64,000 nt of DNA from Molanna angustata (lineage: Eukaryota > Arthropoda > Insecta > Trichoptera > Molannidae). The stretch's first letter is position 1, and each line of letters opens with the position of its first letter. Under the pieces are notes generated by a model. It saw only the letters and a program-made list of their open reading frames with translations, did not search any database and was not told where the DNA came from. Made by a program: the position numbers and the translations under genes. The DNA lies in assembly GCA_963576475.1 (NCBI GenBank), contig OY754981.1, positions 12,992,734-13,056,733 of the forward strand, written 5' to 3'. Positions 45,640-57,635 of this stretch are shown piece after piece.

Positions 45640-46260
45640 AAGATGGCAAATTTTTTTTCTCCGAAACAAAACTCATGACAGCCACCCAAATATATAATTA
45701 CAGATTAATATTACAAAACTACTATAAAAATGATCATAAAATACCTGTTAAAAATAAGTACAACACTAGGCAAGTAGCATCAAAACGAGAACGAGAACGA
45801 GAGAACATAAGTTACAATTTTCTATACCAACTATATTTAACAATTTGCCATCGGACATAATTGGATTGAAGTCATAAAAAAAACCAAACAAGTATGCAAA
45901 AAAATATTCTAAACAAATAGTGCCAATAAACTTAACTTATTTTTATTTTTATTACAGTACCTTTGACTAATATATTTCGTATTGAATCTGGTTATAACAC
46001 ACACATTATTTTACAGTGCTCCATATTTATATATGTAGATATTTTATGTATATATGCTGTGGTTTCATTTATGTCTCTATTATTACATTGTTTTACATTT
46101 TTGCATTGTTTAATTTTTTACATTTTAACATTGTTAGTAAATTTGTTATTTTGTTTATATAGAAACCCACTGATAACCTAGTATGTTTAGTGGGATCTTT
46201 GGCTATATTATTTTTCATGTATGTATATTATATTTTGTTGAAATAAATCTTCTCTACCGG
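45640..46260 (+). pseudogene. CR1/L2-like LINE 3' end with frameshift
   Basis: Frame one reads NYYKNDHKIPVKNKYNTRQV; frame two continues FSIPTIFNNLPSDIIGLKS. This is the NTR...(F/Y)..P.L(F/Y)N.LP..I pattern of LINE C-termini. An AT-rich 3' UTR ends at about TTGAAATAAATC (46247). A tRNA box-B-like segment (minus strand) follows at 46255-46280. Confidence 0.55.
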
Positions 46261-46444
46261 GAATCAAACTCGGAACGCATACGTCATATAAAAAACTGTT
46301 TATTAAAGAATACATTTATCTATCGGAGTTTGCTTTGTGGCATATTTTAACAATTTTACTTATTACAAATCACTTTGTCTGGAATAGAGTTCGGTATGTA
46401 TTTCATACAACCGTTTTCGATGGAACCATTTTAAAGATAATTAT

Positions 46445-46800
46445 TTTATTTAGGACATAAGGAAAGAATGCAGGATTAAGATAGATGTTATTAATAGAAT
46501 GAAAGTGAACACATTGAGATGGTTTGGCCACATGGGGAGAGTGAATGAGGAACTCTTGACGAAGAAAATATACATTGCGGACAGGAATGGAATGAGAGGT
46601 CGGGGCCGCCCAAGGAAAGGATGGCACGTCCATGTTAACGGTATTTTGAAAGACGGAAATGAGAAGCGTGAACAACAGACGAACATGTACAAGACGATGT
46701 ATGAATGTTGCCGAGGCGATGGATGTATGTCAATATAGAAGTAAGTGGCGTGCGGTTCTTTCTGCCTACCCCGTGAGGGACATGGCGTGATGATACTTAT
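46445..46800 (+). pseudogene. RTE-like LINE ORF2 C-terminus
   Basis: Same family as 33690-34310. MKVNTLRWFGHMGRVNEELL and GRGRPRKGWHVHV are intact. Two bases are missing near 46664 relative to the copy at 12280 (GGAAATGAGAAGC versus GGAAATGTAAGAAGC) and shift the frame. It ends ACATGGCGTGATGATA. Confidence 0.85.
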
Positions 46801-48053
46801 GTATTTTTTACTTGATCTACTTGATATGAACAATGTGGATTGTTATAAGTAAAATTATATTTATTTATTTTTTCAATAATATAATCCACTAATGAATCAA
46901 TAATTAATAGGTACCTTATGAATGAAATATAAAATATTGTAAATTTAATAAATAATTTTTTTTCCTTAAATACCTATTTGGCTTGTTAAACCTTTTAAGA
47001 ACTCTGATTTAAATGAATATTCAATTTTCAATTTTAATCAATTTTGAAGAGTCTTGTAACACTAAATAAAGAACATTAATTTTATCTATGTTAAATAAAA
47101 TTCATTGTGACTTTTTGTAATAACGGAATTATTTTTCCTTTGCAATACATATAATCAGCGGAAAATACAATGAAGATCTCGAGGTTTTTAAATCTGTTTA
47201 GATTTTTTGAATATTATGAATATTTTGTAGCAGACCTTAAATGCAATTATTTTGATAAAAAAAGGCCATAATTTCATGTTGGAAGTTGAGAGAACAATAG
47301 GTTACCTACACTTAAAAACAATTTTAAAAGGAATTCATTTTTGTTTTTCTCATTAAAAGTAGGTACCTTACCCTTCTTACCAAACCATAAATACTACCAC
47401 AGAGAATTTATTTCTCACGTAATATTTCAATTCTAAAACATTGGTTTGTTGAAATGAATTGTCATTCAGTGAAAACAACCAATGAAAATATGTTCAGTGG
47501 AATCCCCTCGACAGACACCTTTAAAGTGAAACAACAATTAAAGGTGTATATGCGGGTTTCCACCTACCAAAGTGTCTGTCTACCAATGGAAGGTGTGATA
47601 CTATTTACTAATACGTGTTAAAATATCAATTTTCTATCAATATCTATTTGAAGCTGTTATCTCCGAAAACCACCACTACTTAGGGTTCATATTATTATTA
47701 TCCTATCGTTGAGAACTGTTGTGATATCCTTTTATCATTTTTTTGGATTTTTTTTCATTTCAGACCTTGATAATGCCTTCTTTGCATCGTGTACTAGTGC
47801 CAGGTATATATTACCGAATGGCCATTTTTTACATCTAATCAGTGTGTACAGCCCGGGGACGTATTTACCTTTCCAAGTTGATTAGGAGGCAAGTACTGCC
47901 TCGAATTAGGCGCTAGTGTTGCGCTAATACACCTAACGACTCGTGTTGAATTCAAGGCACGTGTCCTCCAAATTCACACGGTTTAGCAACGCAAACTGTT
48001 CCTGCTAATAAGTGTTCAATTCAAGGCACACGTCTTTCAATCGTACACAGATT
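46801..48053. other. no feature recognised
   Basis: 1.25 kb of AT-rich sequence. A short direct repeat (TTCAAGGCACGTGTCCTCCA and TCAAGGCACACGTCTTTCAA) lies next to the satellite at 47950-48040. Confidence 0.45.
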
Positions 48054-49496
48054 TATAAATTTTACCATGCGTATTGATTGAGCGTCACAAGGCTGTGTTA
48101 GAGGCATTTTTTGTGTATGATTGTTTTTGTATTAATATATTAATCTACACAAATATACATTATATATAAATTTTACCATGCGTATTGATTGAGCGTTACA
48201 AGGCTGTGTTAGAGGCATTTTTTGTGTATGATTGTTTTTGTATTAATATATTAATCTACACAAATATACATTATATATAAATTTTACCATGCGTATTGAT
48301 TGAGCGTTACAAGGCTGTGTTAGAGGTATTTTTTGTGTATGATTGTTTTTGTATTAATATATTAATCTACACAAATATACATTATATATAAATTTTACCA
48401 TGCGTATTGATTGAGCGTTACAAGGCTGTGTTAGAGGCATTTTTTGTGTATGATTGTTTTTGTATTAATATATTAATCTACACAAATATACATTATATAT
48501 AAATTTTACCATGCGTATTGATTGAGCGTTACAAGGCTGTGTTAGAGGCATTTTTTGTGTATGATTGTTTTTGTATTAATATATTAATCTACACAAATAT
48601 ACATTATATATAAATTTTACCATGCGTATTGATTGAGCGTTACAAGGCTGTGTTAGAGGCATTTTTTGTGTATGATTGTTTTTGTATTAATATATTAATC
48701 TACACAAATATACATTATATATAAATTTTACCATGCGTATTGATTGAGCGTTACAAGGCTGTGTTAGAGGCATTTTTTGTGTATGATTGTTTTTGTATTA
48801 ATATATTAATCTACACAAATATACATTATATATAAATTTTACCATGCGTATTGATTGAGCGTTACAAGGCTGTGTTAGAGGCATTTTTTGTGTATGATTG
48901 TTTTTGTATTAATATATTAATCTACACAAATATACATTATATATAAATTTTACCATGCGTATTGATTGAGCGTTACAAGGCTGTGTTAGAGGCATTTTTT
49001 GTGTATGATTGTTTTTGTATTAATATATTAATCTACACAAATATACATTATATATAAATTTTACCATGCGTATTGATTGAGCGTTACAAGGCTGTGTTAG
49101 AGGCATTTTTTGTGTATGATTGTTTTTGTATTAATATATTAATCTACACAAATATACATTATATATAAATTTTACCATGCGTATTGATTGAGCGTTACAA
49201 GGCTGTGTTAGAGGCATTTTTTGTGTATGATTGTTTTTGTATTAATATATTAATCTACACAAATATACATTATATATAAATTTTACCATGCGTATTGATT
49301 GAGCGTTACAAGGCTGTGTTAGAGGCATTTTTTGTGTATGATTGTTTTTGTATTAATATATTAATCTACACAAATATACATTATATATAAATTTTACCAT
49401 GCGTATTGATTGACCGTTACAAGGCTGTGTTAGAGGCATTTTTTGTGTATGATTGTTTTTGTTTTAATAGATTAATCTACACAAATCTACATTATA
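48054..49496. repeat. 111-bp satellite, 13 units
   Basis: ACCATGCGTATTGATTGAGC recurs every 111 bp from 48064 to 49396. Internal units look identical or differ by one base. The first (GCGTCACAAGG), third (GAGGTATTT) and last (GACCGTTAC; TTTTAATAGATT) vary, so the edges are the most diverged, as expected from homogenisation by unequal exchange. It is non-coding. Confidence 0.97.
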
Positions 49497-50618
49497 TCAT
49501 TGCATAAACTTTGGGACACTGGAATCGAATTTTGTGGAAAAATTAAAAATATGTATAACTTTACGTATATGTTTTTTTACTCTACACTACTATGACGTAA
49601 TGAAGTCATGATTTAATTTTTTTTTATCATAAGTACGATTGATTAATTTCGTACCTTCGTCCAATAGGGTCTTGCTAAAAGTAGGTATAACAACGTAAAA
49701 AATATACAATTTGCTACATTCTTTCCAATAAGTTATTTTCAAAATACCTGCGTAAGCTGCGGAGGCATAAAATACTTAGACATTATTAAAATCCCACGCA
49801 CCACCATAGAAAATATATAATCCACAATTTTTTTTTCAAAACAACCCGGCCTATTACCGATACGAACGAAAAAGGGGCAACTTCTGGAATTGTATCCAAT
49901 ATTATATTACAACAAGAAATTCAGTCCACGGCCAATGTCTTTTTTTTTGTTTTGTTTTTCATTTTATATTTTCGTTTTTTCTAGCAATTTCCTCGAAAAT
50001 TGCAGACGATCAACGACGAATCTTTTATATTTTAAAAAGATTATCTCTTTTCCTCGTGGCCACAAAAAAATACCGAAGGAAAAATACCTTCGACTTCGAA
50101 GAGTGTACGATCCTACATTTATTTGGATTATCGTGGTTGATTTTGTAGGAAATAACGAATAACACAGCTATGTCCTAAAATTGCTATTTATTTTTGTGAG
50201 CTTTTAATATTTCTACATTTGATCTGAAAGTAGATTTATTATCAATCTGCATTTATAAAAAAAATGGATAGCAAGTTTTAAAAAAGCAATATAAGAGATG
50301 AGTTACCCGAGGTAAAGATGTGTTATAAAATAGTGACTATGATAGAATGGAAAAGAAATTAACTAGACAAGAACGTAGCAGAAATAAAAATTTGCCCTCT
50401 GGTAAACCCAAAATACTGACCAAATTCACATTATTTTTTATTTAAGTTATGAAGCATTTGATATTTTGTCTATCACTCGCCGCACGTACAAAGGGATGGT
50501 GTATTTTAATATCAAGAAGTTCCACTTAAAAACATAAAAAAAAATTAAAATGTTTTGTTAATTTCTCCATCATTCTATGAAAGATTCAATTAAAAATTCA
50601 TGTAAGCTTGAATAATAC
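49497..50618. other. no confident feature
   Basis: A 90-codon plus-strand frame at 49890-50162 is Phe/Lys-rich, has no recognised motif and is probably incidental. Confidence 0.45.
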
Positions 50619-51525
50619 TAGATGCATGTAACACATGAGATCCAACTGTCGATAGCGATAGTACGTATGGTTGAAGAATAAGTACCAAACTATAAACCAA
50701 TAAATCCAAATTATTGAAAATTTTAACAAATGTTGGTATGTATGTCAAGATAGGACAGTATGGAGGTCAGTCCTCTTTTCCTACCCGGAATATGAAAACA
50801 GCATGATGGTTCTGTATGTATGTTGGGAGATTAAGTATCAAACTATTAAGTCTTCTTATATATTGTGTATAGGCGACTGCCATACAAATTGTATGAAGCA
50901 ATGTCGTCACTAAATTCAATTTTTATAAAAATTGTTAAAAAAAAATTGAGATGTACTTCTACAATTGTGATATTTTTTATAGAAAATTAAATTATCTAGT
51001 TAGGGTGTTTCGGCATTTTTCGATATTTTAAAAAAAAATGGAAATATAGGCAGTTAAACTAATAAATTTATCATAAAAAAATATTTTTCTTAATAAAGAG
51101 TGTTTGAAAAACCATGGAATTTTTTTGAAAAAACGAATCTGAGATTTTGTATTTGTCTATGTTTATACCAATTTTCAGTATTATAGCTTTTATGGTTTCT
51201 GAGATATAATATGGAAAATAAACCGAAATTTCAAAAGTTGATAACTCCTGACTGAAGTAAAAGTTTTGTAGGCCTATAACTGTTTATTTATTTTCTGAAA
51301 TTTTGTGCTCTGTAAATTGAGCTGATCAAAAGTTATAGGGGGGGGGGACCCACAGACACACAAAACTCACATAAAATGTTCTACTCCGAATTCTGACTAA
51401 ATCCATGCATGGGAACATATATGCTGCGAGGCCTCTAGTTGGTGTTATTAGCATGCAAAAAGTCAACTACGCCATACAAAATGTTCCTTCGTAACACGCA
51501 TCTTGGCTTAATAATGACAGTTGGA
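50619..51525 (-). mobile_element. Helitron-like family H1, copy e
   Basis: On the minus strand it starts A|TCCAACTGTCATT and ends TGCATCTAG|T. Internal order is as in copy b. The CA block is reduced and a G-run is at 51339-51347. Confidence 0.75.
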
Positions 51526-52133
51526 TTATCTCACGAATGAGGTCCGCTAAGGAGTGTTCTCAAATTTCAAATTAAAATTTTACAATTTAAATGATGTGGT
51601 AAATTGACGTTAGCAAAATAATAATAAGCACAGACATTGGTCGTAAAATGAATAATAGTATTAATAATAATATTCCAACCGAGGAGGAAACACAACTCGG
51701 AAACGAAACATAAAGAGTTGTAATATTTAGATTGATGCGAAACATTAACTATACAAATGAATTCAAACCCTTACCAAATGAAATCCTTCATAATTTCCGC
51801 TAGCCCATTATGATTTGCTTAAAAGAGAGAAATTTGATTATTGTAACCGCGCCAGTTGAAAAATCTTCACCTTTTGTACGGGCTCCATAATGAAATTCTT
51901 TTGTAATCACTAGCAGTATTATGCAAGTTTCAAATGAAAATTGAGAAATGTATTCAACTACGTAATAGAAAAAAAATCCATCTCTAGTTTTAAGTTACAC
52001 AGAGTTGTATTTCTATTATTTTATTTGTAGATTTAAATGTATTATGAAATGTATTGTGACATGAATTATGTAGTTATTTTTATTCGTTTCAAAAAGCGAC
52101 GAACTGACTTTCACAGATTATTTACCTAATACA
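51526..52133. other. no feature recognised
   Basis: Unassigned AT-rich sequence. Confidence 0.5.
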
Positions 52134-52560
52134 CTAGTTGCATGTAACACATGAGATCCAACTGTCGATGGCGATAGTACCTATGTATAATTTTATTGAA
52201 GAATACGTACCAAACTATAAACACTTTATAAACATTTTAAGATATTTTGTTTTCTATATAAAACATGTTGGTAAGTATGTCAGGATAGGATAGTATGGAG
52301 GTCAGTCATTTTTTCCTAACCAGGGGGGCAAGTCTGGTTGACCGTCGAAATGAAAACCCTCCTTGTTTACCCATATCATGGATATAATTGTTATATGGAG
52401 TTCTACAATATCTTTAGATGTCATAGAACTCCATACGGTATTATACTAGGGTTTAGTTATCACTAGGGTATAGTAATCACTAGGGTTTTGATTTCGCCGC
52501 TCGAACCAGACTTGCCCCCCAGTACATGAAAACAGCATGATGGTATGCATGAATGTATCA
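52134..52560 (-). mobile_element. Helitron-like family H1, copy f, truncated
   Basis: It has the conserved 3' end (plus strand A|CTAGTTGCATGTAACACATG) and about 190 bp of the family. It is then interrupted by the MITE at 52324-52519, resumes with GAAAACAGCATGATGGTATG, and stops where an RTE-like fragment begins. Confidence 0.72.
52324..52519. mobile_element. 196-bp G-tract MITE nested in Helitron copy f
   Basis: The terminal inverted repeats read inward are GGGGGCAAGTCTGGTTGACC and GGGGGCAAGTCTGGTTCGAG. They are followed by GCGAAAT/TCGAAAT and AAAACCCT, about 35 bp in all. A CAG flanks both ends (52321-52323, 52520-52522) where the uninterrupted Helitron copies have one, consistent with a 3-bp target duplication. 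It has no coding content. Confidence 0.85.
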
Positions 52561-52890
52561 TCGCCTCGTCAACATTCGTGCAACGCCTCATTCATGTTAT
52601 TGTGATATTCTAGCTTCTTACGTTTCAGTCTTTTAGAATATCGTTTACATGGTCGTGCCATCCTTTTCTTTGGCGGCCCCGATCTCTTATTCCGTTCCTG
52701 ACAGCTTTGTATTATTTTCTTCATCAGGCTCAGGTTCCTCTTTCATTCTCCCCATGTGGCCGACCCATCATAATGTTTTCATTTTCATTCTTTCGATGAC
52801 ATATTTCTTTATCTTACATTCTTCCCTTATGTCCTGATTTCTTACCAATTTCTTGTCAATCATCGTTCTATTACAGATTTTTCTTAACAA
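52560..52890 (-). pseudogene. RTE-like LINE fragment
   Basis: The minus strand encodes, with frameshifts, GHMGRM and QRKGWHDHVNDILKD-like segments of the family at 33690. It is decayed. Confidence 0.7.
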
Positions 52891-53829
52891 TCTCATTGAA
52901 AAAAAATAATATGTAAACTGCATTTTCTCTGATGTGTGAACCTACGTTTTTCAGATAATATCTTAAAAAAAATAAGATAGACCCTATTCTTTCACTTTTC
53001 CAATGTGACTGACCTGATAACTGGAACTTTTCCGTTTCAATCTTAGGTACTTAAAAAAATATTGATGTCGATGAAATTTAATATCTTAGTTCATCGTAGA
53101 ATGTCTCATTGTAAATTATCGTTGAGATTCTCATTTTTACAATATTAACCGAATTCCCAAAATATCTACTTAGAAGTACAAATAACTCCCTTACTACGAC
53201 CTACGTATACCTAAATCTTAAATTGATATTTATTTCTAAAAAGTAGCCACTTTCATAGTATTTTCTAAGATCAGGAAAATATTTATTAAAATTATTGTAT
53301 CTTTCTGAGATAAGTTTTAATTATTAACTGAAGCAATATTGTTGAATCAACAAATACCTTACTAAAAAGGTACTCAATTTATGTAACTTAATGAGACTAA
53401 TAGTTCACAGTTGTATGCTATGTCTTGAGTTGACAATAATAACTATATTTAAATTCAGCTAACGAATCAAATAATAAGTTTGACAAATGAAATTAGATTC
53501 AGACTAAAAAATTACATTATAAATGCTTTCTTGGAATTTAAGAACGTTTCAACGAAATTCTCAGAAATCTATCGAGACATGATTTCTGGAATTCTGGTAT
53601 CGCAGATAAGGTGAAATATTTTTACTTGGAAGAGACAAAAGTAATAATGGAAAAAATATTGTCCTTTAACAACGACATAAAATAGGTTTAACTTAAAACA
53701 TAAAATAGTAAAAATATAATAAAAATAGGTTGAATAAGAGTTTAACTGAGTAAAAATAGTAAAAATAATAATAAAAATAGGTTTAACTGAGTAAAACATA
53801 TTTAATAATCATAACGTAGCTTGGTAATT
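52891..53829. other. no feature recognised
   Basis: AT-rich. A short tandem of GTAAAAATA / AATAGGTT(T/G)AACTGAG units is at 53705-53800. Confidence 0.45.
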
Positions 53830-54350
53830 CGATATTATTTTTTTTTATTTATTTATTAAGTTACGATACATAATGATAGGTACTACAGCGTTAGTACCTA
53901 TATCAAATATGAACAAAACAAAATAATGTAACCATAAATATATATTCAAATCAGTTAAGTCATTGCATAATTGATGCTTATCTTTTTTTTAAATTGAAGA
54001 GTCAAGCCATATACCATCTACTTGAACAATGGAATTGCTAGACCTCCACATCCTTATTCTCGCATTACATAGCTATCTTCTGTCTTTGGAGAGCGGCGAA
54101 GCCATGGACACTGCGGTCTGCAAATGTTTGAGATGCACTGTTAAACCTGGGTTATCCAAGCATTATCCTAAATGCATTATTTTGAGAATTAAAATGTACA
54201 GGTGGTAATGGGTGATAGGGTGAGAAGAGGATGTACATATCTTGCGGGGAGGTCCAGGACGATGACCATCTTCTTGTCTGTCGAAACATTGCGCAAATAT
54301 GTAAATAACAAGACTTGGTTGTGACGAATGACTTAGATATATTAGATATT
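53830..54350 (-). pseudogene. LINE ORF2 C-terminal fragment with A-rich tail
   Basis: The minus strand encodes FNSQNNAFRIMLG, a stop, PRFNSASQTFADRSVHGFAA and, one frame over, NARIRMWRSSNSIV. This resembles the NxAFR(L/I)(M)LGLPRxxSASxMFA...GF.A..RKR..SL..R.R.S.NS(I/L) end of insect LINE ORF2 proteins. The 3' end is TAATAAATAAATAAAAAAAA-like (53830-53850 reversed). Confidence 0.65.
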
Positions 54351-54590
54351 ACATATCATAAAATAGATACACCAGAAAAGTTACAGAAAGAGGATTTAAA
54401 AATAGTCAAGTGACATGGTCGATAGTTTTTAGAACTAACGACGTGTGTTTTTTTGCGAGAATGTTCATATGTCCAAAATTTGACAGTTTTTTTTTCGATA
54501 TGACATACAAACAATGTCACGCAGTGACGGACTGAGCACAACTTCCGTACACAGTACAATTTTCCGTACACAGATAATATAGAAGTAAAT
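54351..54590. other. no feature recognised
   Basis: Short unassigned spacer. Confidence 0.45.
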
Positions 54591-54640
54591 GAGATGGGTG
54601 GTGGCAGAGCGGTTAGCGCGCTGGGCTAGCAACAAAAAAA
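54591..54640 (+). mobile_element. SINE S1 head fused to a LINE tail
   Basis: It is almost identical to the first 45 bp of the SINE at 34381 (GGGTGGTGGCAGAGCGGTTA...GGGCTAGCAA). It breaks off inside the anticodon loop into about 13 A residues and the LINE tail at 54641. Confidence 0.8.
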
Positions 54641-54975
54641 AAAAAAACTTTCTCCGTACAAGTAGCCCGACTATGGAATCATATCCTATCGCAAATTTCA
54701 TTAACTCATCAGCATATTCTTTCATAATCCAGCATCATATTCTTTCATAATATCATCTTATAAAATATTTGTCTCATCCTCTCCTCTCCATATTTTTACT
54801 GTTTTATGAATTTTCGTTTCTATCATTTTAATCAGGTAGGTACCTACATATCATGCACACAATTTACATTTCGAAATGAATATGGTTAGTTAGAAGTTAT
54901 TGTCAAATGGCAATAGGCTCGCCATTGTACCCTTATTACGTAAAGTATACAACATGATTAAAATAAACAAATAAA
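54641..54975 (+). repeat. LINE 3' end
   Basis: It opens with a VARLWNHILSQISLTH-like coding remnant. The 3' UTR ends TCAAATGGCAATAGGCTCGC, then CATTGTACCC and AAACAAATAAAT. Confidence 0.6.
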
Positions 54976-54999
54976 TTCTGTAAACAAATATTCTTCTTC

Positions 55000-55350
55000 T
55001 TCTCTTCTTTGTCAGCCATCTGTCCACCCCTGGATGTAGGCCTCCTCCAATGAACTCTGTCTGTCTTTGTCTTGTGCTTCCCCCAGCCATCCCTTTCCCG
55101 CAACCGGAATAATATCGTTGAGCCATCTTTTTTGTGGTCGCCCTACCGGTTTTTTTCTTTTCCCACGGTCTCCATTTTAGTATTCTGGGTGTCCACCTCT
55201 CGGTACCCTGTCTCGCAACATGTCCTGTCCACTTTCATTTCAACTTTGCAACACGGTCTGCTATGTCGACTTTCGTTTGGCGCCTGATTTCTTCATTTCT
55301 TATTTTATCCCGGAGGCTCACTCCTAACATTTTCTGTTCCATACATTTCA
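55000..55350 (-). pseudogene. LINE ORF2 C-terminus, minus strand
   Basis: Broken frames encode CCKVEMKVDRTCCETGYREV, then GDHKKDGSTILFRLRERDGW and a final GGPTSRGGQ-like stretch. This matches the K..WAGH..R...GRP..RW.D......WR.MGEA end of insect LINEs only loosely. The short tail has (GAA)n (54992-55010 reversed). Confidence 0.5.
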
Positions 55351-55691
55351 ATTTGTGTATTGTGTTGTGTTATGTAGGTATTGTGTTGGCAATTTGTGCA
55401 TTGTGTAAACAAATAAATACACTTAAACAAGCAAAAACGGAGCTGCCCGAACGTCATTCGGCCTCGTACACAAACATATTTAACTCGGGAAAATCACTGT
55501 CAGGAAAATCAATCTCGGGAAGAAATAAAAAAAAATACCGGCTCGGGCTAGTCAGTACACGGTAGAAATCCAGGCCCGAGTTAGACTCGGGCATATCAGT
55601 CAGTCGGTTTATCATTAAAAATCGGACAGCGCAGTAAAAAAATGGACTATTTGTATAGTGCCGCTTTTGTGAATAATCACTTCAAGTGCTC
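55351..55691. other. unassigned, with a CGGGC inverted pair
   Basis: GGCTCGGGC (55541-55549) and GCCCGAGTTAGACTCGGGC (55573-55591) could form a hairpin. No gene recognised. Confidence 0.4.
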
Positions 55692-55847
55692 AGCCCCCAT
55701 AGACAACGTGTCATTAAGCTCAAGAAAATAAACAAGAAAAGATAACTCAATGTATGGAAGTGACAGTTGTAACGTGACTGGCAACTGTCACTTTCATACA
55801 TTGAGTTATCTTTTCTTGAGCTAAATGACACGTTGTCTAGAGGGGCT
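55692..55847. repeat. foldback hairpin element
   Basis: The arms are AGCCCC...AGACAACGTGTCATT...CTCAAGAAAAGATAACTCAATGTATG...TGACAGTTG and its inverse, with about a 12-nt loop (55770-55781). The left arm has about 10 extra bases (TAAACAAGAA type) and lacks a few others. This is a MITE or foldback element of about 156 bp. No target duplication is clear. Confidence 0.8.
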
Positions 55848-55854
55848 GCATTCA

Positions 55855-56175
55855 AATTAACAAGATAAAGAACCACAACAAGTAAGTCAAAATTCAAGTT
55901 ACCAAGGTAAAGAACCACAACAAGTAAGTTGAAATTCAAATTAACAAGGTAAAGAACCACTACAAGTAAATTAAATCCAAATTAAAAGGTAAAGAACCAC
56001 AACAAGGAAGTTAAAATTCAAATTAACAAGGTAAAGAACCACAACAAGTAAGTTGAAATTCAAATTAACAAGGTGAAGAACCACAACATTTAAGTTAAAA
56101 TTCAAATAACAAGGTAAAGAACCACAACAAGTAAGTTTAAATTCAAATTAACACGGTAAAGAACCACAAATATAC
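55855..56175. repeat. ~41-bp minisatellite, 8 units
   Basis: Units of ATTCAAATTAACAAGGTAAA, then GAACCACAACAAGTAAGTT. The AAAGAACCAC (or GAAGAACCAC) core occurs eight times. It starts directly at the foldback element. Confidence 0.9.
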
Positions 56176-56838
56176 AAAATTCATGAACTTGATAGAAAAA
56201 CAAGAGCACTTTATAAATAAATTGTAGGTGATGATGTCAAACAAAGAATGAACCTAAATTAATTTAATATATTTTTTGTCATCTACTTATCCATGAGTAC
56301 AAAAATAATAGATTGCTTATTGATTGACAAAACACAGTGTTGTGGGCGACGCGACGAGCCGCAACGTGATAAAATATATATTGAACTGTGTTTTTAAAGG
56401 ATAATTAATTGAAAATAATATTAAATCATTCATTCGTTAAAATATAATACAAAGATTCGATTTAAATTTTGTATGGATACGTTATGAGCTGTCAACCGGA
56501 TAATTAAACACGTGTTTATTTTGGACTGACATATTTCATAAAATAATACTACCTACTCTCTCTACGTTTTTATCATTAAAATGGAAATATTTGGAACGCA
56601 TGAAAATGTATTTATGATGACAGATGGTAAAGTTGTTTTTCAAAATACAGATATTTGTAGGTGAGATATGGTTTGCCTTAAACAATTACGTCTCCCCCAA
56701 GCGAGTTGCATCACAAATAGCGTGGAGTTATTATTCATTTATTGCATTGAAGCATGACTGTAGGGGTCTCAGTGAGTATCATTAATCATTATACAATTTC
56801 GAACACATTTTTTACATCAGTTCTGTTTATCCGTGGAT
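56176..56838. other. no feature recognised
   Basis: Unassigned. Confidence 0.5.
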
Positions 56839-57600
56839 AAAGGAAGATTTTGTATGGTGTAGTGAAGCATTTGCATGCCAAGAACACCAACTTAGAGGCT
56901 TCCTAGCATATTTGTTCTTTTATATATATATATGAATTCGGAATTTGAAGTAGAAAATTTTGTGTTTTTTGTGTGTCTGCGTGACCCCCCCCTCCCCTTA
57001 TAACTTTTGATCATCTCAATTCACAATATATAGATAGTTGCAGGCCTACAAAACTTTTATACTCAAGATTTAAAACTCAAAACCTTTTTTTCAAAATTCT
57101 ATACAAATTTTTGTTTCAGTCAGGGGTTATCAACTTTTGAATTTTTACAAGCTGGAACTATGTAAGTTGGTATAAATATAGACAAATACAAAATCTAAAA
57201 TGTTTTTTATTTCCGGAGTTTCTCAAATATTTTTTATTGAAAAAAAAAATTATAATAAATTTATGTGTTTAAATGCCTATATTTTCAAAGTTTTTTAAAA
57301 TAAGTTGGTATAAATATAGACAAATACAAAATCTAAAATGTTTTTTTTTCCGGAGTTTCTCAAATATTTTTTATTGACAAAAAATTTTGATAATAAATTT
57401 ATGTGTTTAAATGCCTATATTTTCAAAGTTTTTTAAAATATTGAAAAAAGTCGAAACAACCCAACTAGATAATTTAATTTTCTATAAAAATATCGGCATT
57501 GTAATAGTATATCTCAAACTTTTTTTAAAAACATATTATATAAAATTTTATACATCCAAATTAAACAAAAAATACAAAATAAAATCTTTTTGGAGCACAC
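56839..57600 (+). mobile_element. Helitron-like family H1, copy g, truncated both ends
   Basis: It shares the family core (CATGCCAAGAACACCAACTT, CCTTATAACTTTTGATC, GTTTCAGTCAGGGGTTATCA). About 131 bp is tandemly duplicated: AAGTTGGTATAAATATAGAC begins at about 57169 and 57302. The 3' end is lost near the LINE fragment at 57636. Confidence 0.72.
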
Positions 57601-57635
57601 AATTAAAGTAAGGGTTATATAAACTATGTAGAACA

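Noticed and set aside
48054..49496. CRISPR-like or rDNA spacer array
   Set aside because: Head-to-tail 111-bp units without spacers; no rRNA sequence nearby.
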